The notes under the pieces were generated by a model. It worked only from the letters and a program-made list of their open reading frames with translations, had not been told where the DNA came from and made no database searches. Shown here one piece after another: positions 5,139 through 9,365 of a stretch of 9,365 bases of DNA. Position 1 is the first letter of the stretch. The number at the start of each line of letters is the position of its first letter. This DNA is from Eubacteriales bacterium (lineage in GTDB: Bacteria; Bacillota_A; Clostridia; Lachnospirales; Lachnospiraceae). The stretch spans positions 1 to 9,365 of the forward strand of contig JAUNAE010000134.1 of the NCBI GenBank assembly GCA_030527765.1, read 5' to 3'. A program made the translations under genes and the position numbers.

Positions 5139-6569
5139 ATGAACGAGGAGAAGAGAAGAATAGAACAGGCAAAGCTTCAGACGGAGAGAAAAGTTCAGAA
5201 CTACATAGAAGAACATCAGATGATTCCAAATGGGTGTATTGTCCTTGCGGGAGTGTCCGGAGGGAGCGACTCCTCTGTCATGCTGTCACTTCTCTGGAAG
5301 CTTCAGAATACTCTGGATTTCGAACTTCGGGTAGTACATGTGAATCATCAGATTCGTGGAAAGGATGCGGACAGAGACGAGGCCTTTGTGGAAAAAATGT
5401 GCAAAGACAGGGAGATTTCTTTTCGAAGTGTCAAAAAAGATGTGCCCGCTCTCGCGGCAGAATGGGGCATCGGACTGGAAGAAGCCGGAAGAATTGTGCG
5501 AAAAGATGCCTGGCAGGAAGAAACAGAGAGACTTGGTGTTCCGTCAGAGAATATTCGAATTGCCCTTGCCCATAATCAGAATGATCTGGCAGAGACGGTG
5601 CTGCACCATCTGGCAAGGGGGAGTGGACTTCGAGGACTGGCGTCTATGCGTCCGGTATCGGAAAGGGTGATTCGCCCCATTCTCTGTCTGTCCAAAGAAG
5701 AAATTGAAAGATACGCTGTGGAAGAAGGGATTTCTTTTGTAGTTGATGCATCCAACGCATCCGACGATTATACGAGAAACCGAATCAGGCATCACATTCT
5801 TCCGACTTTTCAGAAAGAAGTGAATGAGAAAGCACGGGAAAACATTGCAAGGACATCACAGCTGGCTGCCCAGGCAGTGGATTACCTGGACAGTCAGTCT
5901 GAGGAATTTTTGAAGAACTGCCGGTGGATGCCGGGGGAGATTCTTCTTACGGAGGCTTTCTGGGAGGGACCGGAAGTTCTGCAGAATTTTGCCATTCAAA
6001 AAGTGCTTGAGAGACTTGGGGGGAGAAAACAGGATCTGTCCATGGAGCATATTCAGATGGTACGTCATCTGCATGGCCTTCAGGTTGGCAAACAAATATC
6101 CCTCCCCTATGAGTTGTGTGGAAAACGAACCTATGAAGGTGTGCGGATTGTGAAGGGCAGGGTCCTCCGGGAGGAACTGCATCCCCGGGCACTTTTGCCG
6201 GAGGAAACGGTGATTCTTCCGGAAGGGGAACTCCATTGCCGGGTTTTTCCATGGGAAGGAGAGAAGATTCCCCGAAATAAGTATACGAAATGGTTTGATT
6301 ATGATAAAATAAAGGGCACGCTGACGGTGAGAAAGAAGGAATCCGGGGACTTTATCGTCATTCATCCTGAAGGAATGAAAAAAACGGTCAACCGGGTGAT
6401 GATTGACAGCAAGATTCCGTCGGAGAAGCGGGAGGAAATCCCTCTCGTTGCAAGAGAACAGGAAGTATTGTGGATTGTTGGTGTACGGGGCTCGGAAGGG
6501 TATCGTATTACGGACACCACTAGACAAATACTTGAAATTACATACCAAGGAGGAAGTAACAATGAGTGA
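5139..6569 (+). CDS. tilS: tRNA(Ile)-lysidine synthetase
   Basis: This 476-residue PP-loop ATPase converts C34 of the CAU-anticodon tRNA-Ile to lysidine, changing its charging from Met to Ile and its reading from AUG to AUA. It is normally essential. The SGGSDS PP-loop is at 40-45. Other family blocks are VVHVNHQIRGKDADRDE near 65-81, AHNQNDLAET at 144-153, GSGLRGLASM near 161-170 and NRIRHHILP at 214-222. A TilS C-terminal tRNA-binding domain is visible near 395-470, including KTVNRVMIDSKIP. Length is close to the long (Bacillus-like) form. The start has AGGGG (5124-5128) 10 nt upstream. GGG, CGG, CGA and AGA codons are more frequent by eye than in pgcA and hup, consistent with lower expression. 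Its last 8 bp overlap hpt. Confidence 0.95.
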   Translation: MNEEKRRIEQAKLQTERKVQNYIEEHQMIPNGCIVLAGVSGGSDSSVMLSLLWKLQNTLDFELRVVHVNHQIRGKDADRDEAFVEKMCKDREISFRSVKKDVPALAAEWGIGLEEAGRIVRKDAWQEETERLGVPSENIRIALAHNQNDLAETVLHHLARGSGLRGLASMRPVSERVIRPILCLSKEEIERYAVEEGISFVVDASNASDDYTRNRIRHHILPTFQKEVNEKARENIARTSQLAAQAVDYLDSQSEEFLKNCRWMPGEILLTEAFWEGPEVLQNFAIQKVLERLGGRKQDLSMEHIQMVRHLHGLQVGKQISLPYELCGKRTYEGVRIVKGRVLREELHPRALLPEETVILPEGELHCRVFPWEGEKIPRNKYTKWFDYDKIKGTLTVRKKESGDFIVIHPEGMKKTVNRVMIDSKIPSEKREEIPLVAREQEVLWIVGVRGSEGYRITDTTRQILEITYQGGSNNE

Positions 6570-7092
6570 AAAAATCAGAGTCATGCTCAGTGAGGAAGAG
6601 GTGGATGCCAGAATTCAGGAGATCGCTGATCAGATCAACAAGGTATATGAGGGAAAAACCATTCATATGATCTGCGTGCTGAAGGGCGGCGTGTTCTTTA
6701 TGTGCGAACTGGCTAAGAGAATTACCGTTCCGGTAACTCTGGACTTCATGTCTGTATCCAGCTACGGAGATGACACAAAGTCCAGTGGTGTTGTAAAGAT
6801 TGTGAAAGATCTGGATCAGCCTCTGGAAGGAAAAGACGTACTGGTAGTAGAGGATATCATCGATTCCGGAAGAACTCTGAGTTACCTGCTGCAGATTCTG
6901 AAAGACCGCAAGCCAAACAGCGTTCAGCTTTGTACACTGCTTGACAAGCCGTCCCGCAGAGTTGTGGATGTGGATGTGAATTATACATGCTTCGAGATTC
7001 CGGATGAGTTCGTAGTGGGTTATGGTCTGGATTACGGTCAGAAATACAGAAATCTTCCATACATTGGAGTTGTAGAGTTCACAGAGGACTGA
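6562..7092 (+). CDS. hpt: Hypoxanthine phosphoribosyltransferase
   Basis: This 176-residue cytoplasmic enzyme salvages hypoxanthine (and usually guanine) with PRPP to make IMP or GMP. The PRPP-binding motif VLVVEDIIDSGRTL lies near 93-106. The LKGG pyrophosphate loop is at 40-43, SSYGD at 66-70, and the C-terminal block FVVGYGLDYGQKYRNLPYIG at 150-169. Length fits the bacterial Hpt family. I chose ATG 6562 because a strong AAGGAGG (6547-6553) lies 8 nt upstream and the family N-terminus begins there; the open frame further upstream lies within tilS. The 8-bp overlap with tilS suggests translational coupling. The tilS-hpt-ftsH order is conserved across Firmicutes, and in Bacillus HprT and TilS are known to act together on ftsH transcription. 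Confidence 0.95.
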   Translation: MSEKIRVMLSEEEVDARIQEIADQINKVYEGKTIHMICVLKGGVFFMCELAKRITVPVTLDFMSVSSYGDDTKSSGVVKIVKDLDQPLEGKDVLVVEDIIDSGRTLSYLLQILKDRKPNSVQLCTLLDKPSRRVVDVDVNYTCFEIPDEFVVGYGLDYGQKYRNLPYIGVVEFTED

Positions 7093-7136
7093 TCTCCGGC
7101 GGATTTAATCTTTAGGAATTTGACAGAACAGACGGA

Positions 7137-7176
7137 TTGTCTGAAAGGTCTTTTTTCAGACAAACACTGAAAGGAG
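7137..7176 (+). promoter_or_regulatory. Candidate two-state RNA switch in the ftsH leader
   Basis: TTGTCTGAAA (7137-7146) pairs perfectly with TTTCAGACAA (7154-7163) around a 7-nt loop. CTGAAAGG occurs again at 7167-7174, overlapping the ftsH ribosome binding site AAGGAG (7171-7176). The same TTTCAG segment (within 7151-7159) can therefore pair either upstream, leaving the site free, or downstream over 9 bp with two wobbles, covering it. The upstream hairpin is stronger and forms first, so the default would be open. Confidence 0.45.
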
Positions 7177-7183
7177 TAATTTC

Positions 7184-9016
7184 GTGGAAAGAAAGACAGG
7201 CAGAGTCGGACTGTATCTGCTGATGCTTGTGGCACTGGTGGCGGGATATCTCTATATTTCCAACCAGGCAACCAGTCGAAGCACTTATTCTCTGGATGCA
7301 TTACAGAAAGCTCTGCAGAATGAACAAGTGCAAAGTGCAGTGATCAGTCCGAATCGTGAGGTTCCCACAGGAGCGGTTTCTGTGGAAATTAAGGGAGAAG
7401 GACAGAAACAGTTCTACGCAACGGATGTAAATGAAGTGGAAACACTGCTTCGAGAAGCAGGTGTTTCTGTTGTTGTGAATGATGTGCCGGGAGACAGTAC
7501 TCTTGTAGCAACGTTAATTCCGAGCTTCATCTCCATTTTCTTCATCATCTTCCTTTTTATGATGATGAACCGTCAAGCGAATATGGGCGGCGGAAGCAAT
7601 GCAAAGATGATGAATTTCGGAAAGAGCAGAGCAAGGATGTCCATGCCTTCTGACAAAAAAGTGACCTTCCAGAACGTTGCCGGACTTGAGGAAGAAAAGG
7701 AAGAGTTAGAGGAAGTGGTGGATTTCCTGAAAGCACCGCAGAAGTATACACAGGTTGGAGCGAGAATTCCAAAAGGTGTTCTTCTCGTGGGACCTCCTGG
7801 AACCGGTAAAACACTTCTTGCCAAAGCCGTTGCCGGAGAAGCCGGTGTTCCGTTCTTCTCTATTTCCGGATCCGACTTTGTGGAAATGTTCGTAGGTGTC
7901 GGTGCATCCCGTGTGCGGGATCTGTTCGAAGATGGAAAGAAAAATGCTCCGTGCATTATTTTCATCGATGAGATCGATGCAGTTGCAAGACAGCGTGGTA
8001 CCGGTATGGGCGGCGGACATGATGAGAGAGAGCAGACACTGAATCAGCTTCTTGTAGAGATGGATGGTTTCGGTGTAAACGAAGGAATCATTGTCATGGC
8101 GGCAACCAACCGAGTGGATATTCTGGATCCGGCCATTCTTCGTCCGGGACGATTTGACCGAAAAGTTGCAGTCGGACGTCCGGATGTAAAGGGCAGAGAG
8201 GAAATTCTTCGTGTTCATTCCAAGGAGAAACCTCTCGGAGAGGATGTAGACCTGCATCAGATCGCGCAGACCACTGCCGGCTTCACAGGAGCGGATCTTG
8301 AGAATCTGATGAATGAGGCGGCAATTGTGGCAGCAAAAGAGGGAAGAGGCTACATTCTGCAGCAGGATATTAAGAAATCCTTTATCAAAGTCGGAATCGG
8401 TGCAGAGAAGAAGAGCAAAGTGATTTCTGACAAGGAAAAGAAAATCACCGCTTATCATGAGGCAGGACATGCGATTCTTTTCCATGTTCTTCCGGATATG
8501 GAACCGGTGTACACGATCTCCATCATTCCTACCGGAATGGGAGCTGCCGGTTATACAATGCCTCTCCCGGAAAGTGATGAAATGTTTGACACAAAGGGAC
8601 AGATGACCCAGGAGATTATCACCCTTCTCGGAGGACGTGTGGCAGAAGAGATTATCTTCGGCGATATTACCACAGGTGCCTCCAACGATATCAAGCGTGC
8701 AACCGGAATTGCAAGAGCTATGGTGACAAAATACGGAATGTCTGAGAAGATTGGTCTTGTGGCTCTTGGGGATGATGATGACGAAGTATTTATCGGACGT
8801 GATCTCGCCCACACCAGAGGATTCAGTGAGGATGTTGCAAGATCTGTTGATCAGGAAATTCGCCGGATTGTGGAAGAATGCCACGAAAAAGCAAGAGATC
8901 TGATCATGGAACATCAGGATGTTCTTCATTCCTGTGCAGCACTTCTTCTGGAAAAAGAGAAGATTCACAGAGAAGAATTTGAGGCTCTTTTTCAGGGAAA
9001 AGGCGATATTTCATAA
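7184..9016 (+). CDS. ftsH: ATP-dependent zinc metalloprotease FtsH
   Basis: This 610-residue membrane-anchored AAA+ protease forms hexamers that extract and degrade misfolded membrane proteins and selected regulators. In order it has a first membrane segment (about 9-25), an external domain, a second membrane segment (about 113-128), and a Gly-rich linker (MGGG near 134-137). The AAA module carries Walker A GPPGTGKT at 203-210, Walker B IIFIDEID at 258-265, and the second region of homology [18 protein letters not shown] at 309-326. The peptidase carries HEAGH at 425-429, with D502 in TGASND as likely third zinc ligand. Length is near the 600-650 norm. The start is GTG with AAGGAG 7 nt upstream. 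All catalytic residues are intact. The C-terminal tail is short and ends GKGDIS. Confidence 0.97.
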   Translation: MERKTGRVGLYLLMLVALVAGYLYISNQATSRSTYSLDALQKALQNEQVQSAVISPNREVPTGAVSVEIKGEGQKQFYATDVNEVETLLREAGVSVVVNDVPGDSTLVATLIPSFISIFFIIFLFMMMNRQANMGGGSNAKMMNFGKSRARMSMPSDKKVTFQNVAGLEEEKEELEEVVDFLKAPQKYTQVGARIPKGVLLVGPPGTGKTLLAKAVAGEAGVPFFSISGSDFVEMFVGVGASRVRDLFEDGKKNAPCIIFIDEIDAVARQRGTGMGGGHDEREQTLNQLLVEMDGFGVNEGIIVMAATNRVDILDPAILRPGRFDRKVAVGRPDVKGREEILRVHSKEKPLGEDVDLHQIAQTTAGFTGADLENLMNEAAIVAAKEGRGYILQQDIKKSFIKVGIGAEKKSKVISDKEKKITAYHEAGHAILFHVLPDMEPVYTISIIPTGMGAAGYTMPLPESDEMFDTKGQMTQEIITLLGGRVAEEIIFGDITTGASNDIKRATGIARAMVTKYGMSEKIGLVALGDDDDEVFIGRDLAHTRGFSEDVARSVDQEIRRIVEECHEKARDLIMEHQDVLHSCAALLLEKEKIHREEFEALFQGKGDIS

Positions 9017-9086
9017 AGTGTGATATCGATTTTAGAAATATCCACAAAAAACATGTGAAATCTTTTTCATGTTTGTGCACACTTTT
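9015..9086 (+). terminator. Structured 3' end of ftsH, probable terminator
   Basis: AAAGTGTG (9015-9022) pairs with CACACTTT (9078-9085). Inside it, AAACATG (9049-9055) pairs with CATGTTT (9068-9074) and extends inward through a mismatch to a 4-nt loop. The trailing TTTTGTATT is only moderately T-rich. The nested structure right at the stop codon suggests mRNA 3'-end formation, but termination efficiency is uncertain. Confidence 0.45.
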
Positions 9087-9103
9087 GTATTCGGGGATGC
9101 TAC

Positions 9104-9109
9104 TATAAT
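9104..9109 (+). promoter_or_regulatory. Candidate -10 box after ftsH
   Basis: TATAAT is a perfect -10 hexamer. The region 16-17 bp upstream (ACTTTT/CTTTTG) is a poor -35 match, and no extended -10 TG is present. A start would fall near 9116, just before a run of nine C. Any transcript would cover the hairpins at 9177-9347. Confidence 0.35.
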
Positions 9110-9118
9110 AACTGTAAA

Positions 9119-9127
9119 CCCCCCCCC
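9119..9127. repeat. Run of nine C
   Basis: Nine consecutive C residues lie about 10 bp after the TATAAT box. Homopolymer runs of this length are unusual here and prone to slippage, in replication or in sequencing. No coding frame depends on it within the window. Confidence 0.9.
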
Positions 9128-9176
9128 AATACATTATATAGTTTTTGCTACACCCCATAAGAAGAAATACCTTCTC

Positions 9177-9211
9177 GAGAACAGGCAGCCGCAAGGCTGC
9201 CTGTTCTCTTT
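9177..9211 (+). terminator. Perfect 14-bp hairpin with GCAA tetraloop
   Basis: GAGAACAGGCAGCC (9177-9190) and GGCTGCCTGTTCTC (9195-9208) are perfectly complementary around GCAA (9191-9194), a stabilising GNRA tetraloop. The tail is only TTTG, so terminator function is uncertain despite the strong stem. It could end RNA from ftsH or from the TATAAT box at 9104. The left arm overlaps a 10-nt self-complementary TTCTCGAGAA (9172-9181). Confidence 0.55.
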
Positions 9212-9252
9212 GCGTTGAACGGTATGTAAGAGCAAGGCTGCCTGTTTTCTTT
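9191..9252 (+). repeat. 21-nt direct repeat duplicating the hairpin right arm
   Basis: The 21-nt unit beginning GCAAGGCTGCCTGTT is at 9191-9211 and again at 9232-9252, with a single C-to-T difference (20 of 21 identical). The second copy also complements the hairpin left arm at 9177-9190, through one wobble. The left arm could therefore pair with either copy. Confidence 0.85.
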
Positions 9253-9255
9253 ACC

Positions 9256-9347
9256 CGGAATTATCGTTACCGTTCACAGGTAATATTCCGCAAAGCGTGT
9301 TACCGTTCGCCTCAGTCGGGGAGCCCCCCATCTTCTATAAGTGGGGG
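9256..9347 (+). other. Structured right edge, possible IS200/IS605-type end or guide-RNA remnant
   Basis: CGGAAT (9256-9261) pairs with ATTCCG (9285-9290), and inside it TTACC (9267-9271) with GGTAA (9279-9283) around a 7-nt loop. GTTACCGTTC occurs twice, at 9266-9275 and 9299-9308. A last hairpin joins CCCCCA (9325-9330) to TGGGGG (9342-9347), with CTT (9332-9334) to AAG (9339-9341) and one bulged base. GGGGAGCCCCCC followed by a short hairpin resembles, from memory, the 3' ends of TnpB-associated RNAs in Firmicutes. No transposase or tnpB is present in the window, so this is inference. It could also be the leader of a downstream gene. Confidence 0.3.
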
Positions 9348-9365
9348 ATAACAAATTAGTCTCAG

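Noticed and set aside
5096..5575. Plus-strand open frame of about 159 codons overlapping the 5' part of tilS
   Set aside because: It is out of frame with the clear TilS PP-loop sequence, and its composition (Arg, Cys, Ser, Gly) is that of a shifted frame.
6403..6561. Upstream extension of hpt by 53 codons
   Set aside because: This stretch encodes the conserved TilS C-terminus in another frame. The strong AAGGAGG at 6547-6553 and the family N-terminus place the hpt start at 6562.
7120..7125. TTGACA as a -35 box for an ftsH promoter
   Set aside because: No -10-like hexamer is found 16-18 bp downstream (GAAAGG and neighbours), so it is probably chance.
7706..8968. Long minus-strand open frame (about 420 codons) antisense to ftsH
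   Set aside because: It is a shadow of the ftsH reading frame, with no recognisable domain and a His/Cys/Ser-rich composition. The plus-strand protease is intact across the whole span.
9145..9351. 68-codon open frame starting with TTG in the terminal intergenic region
   Set aside because: It has no ribosome binding site, runs through three hairpins and both repeat copies, and the peptide is Arg/Ser-rich without any known pattern. An RNA or DNA structural role explains the sequence better.
1..9365. CRISPR array, tRNA or rRNA genes, complete insertion sequence
   Set aside because: No regularly spaced direct repeats, no cloverleaf-like or rRNA-like sequence and no transposase frame were seen. 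The only repeats are the short ones reported in the terminal spacer.

Overview
The window is a compact, all-plus-strand stretch of housekeeping genes from a Gram-positive anaerobe of the Clostridia, most likely a gut-type Lachnospiraceae. This placement rests on the archaeal/eukaryotic-type prolyl-tRNA synthetase, strong purine-rich ribosome binding sites (AGGAGG-like), TTG and GTG starts, moderate G+C, and the order hup - rqcP - divIC - tilS - hpt - ftsH, a conserved Firmicutes block. The assignment is by gene order and protein style only; no database search was possible.

Layout. 2-379 is the 3' end of proS, followed after 60 bp by cca (tRNA CCA-adding enzyme, 440-1786). A 157-bp spacer holds a -10-like box, a GC-centred palindrome and an unbroken 54-codon frame that exactly bridges cca and pgcA. 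pgcA (phosphoglucomutase family, 1944-3677) follows. A good sigma-A promoter (TTGACA-17-TATAAA) with a structured leader drives hup (HU, 3833-4108), which ends in a strong intrinsic terminator. rqcP (S4-domain ribosome-quality-control protein, 4296-4535) comes next. A 192-bp leader with an attenuator-like hairpin and a possible 13-codon leader peptide then precedes divIC (4728-5054). tilS (tRNA-Ile lysidine synthetase, 5139-6569), hpt (hypoxanthine phosphoribosyltransferase, 6562-7092, overlapping tilS by 8 bp) and ftsH (membrane AAA+ metalloprotease, 7184-9016) complete the coding part.

The last 349 bp (9017-9365) show no convincing gene. They contain an ftsH-proximal hairpin, a TATAAT box, a run of nine C, a perfect 14-bp hairpin with a GCAA tetraloop whose right arm is duplicated downstream, and a chain of hairpins at the right edge that resembles the end of an IS200/IS605-type element or its guide RNA.

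Functionally the genes serve translation (proS, cca, tilS, rqcP), division (divIC), chromosome architecture (hup), sugar-phosphate and purine salvage metabolism (pgcA, hpt) and membrane proteolysis (ftsH). In spore-formers the rqcP-divIC-tilS interval usually also carries yabP, yabQ and spoIIE; none is present here. I found no clear new multi-gene system. The most interesting signals are RNA-level: candidate leader switches at divIC and ftsH, the duplicated-arm hairpin after ftsH, and the structured right edge.
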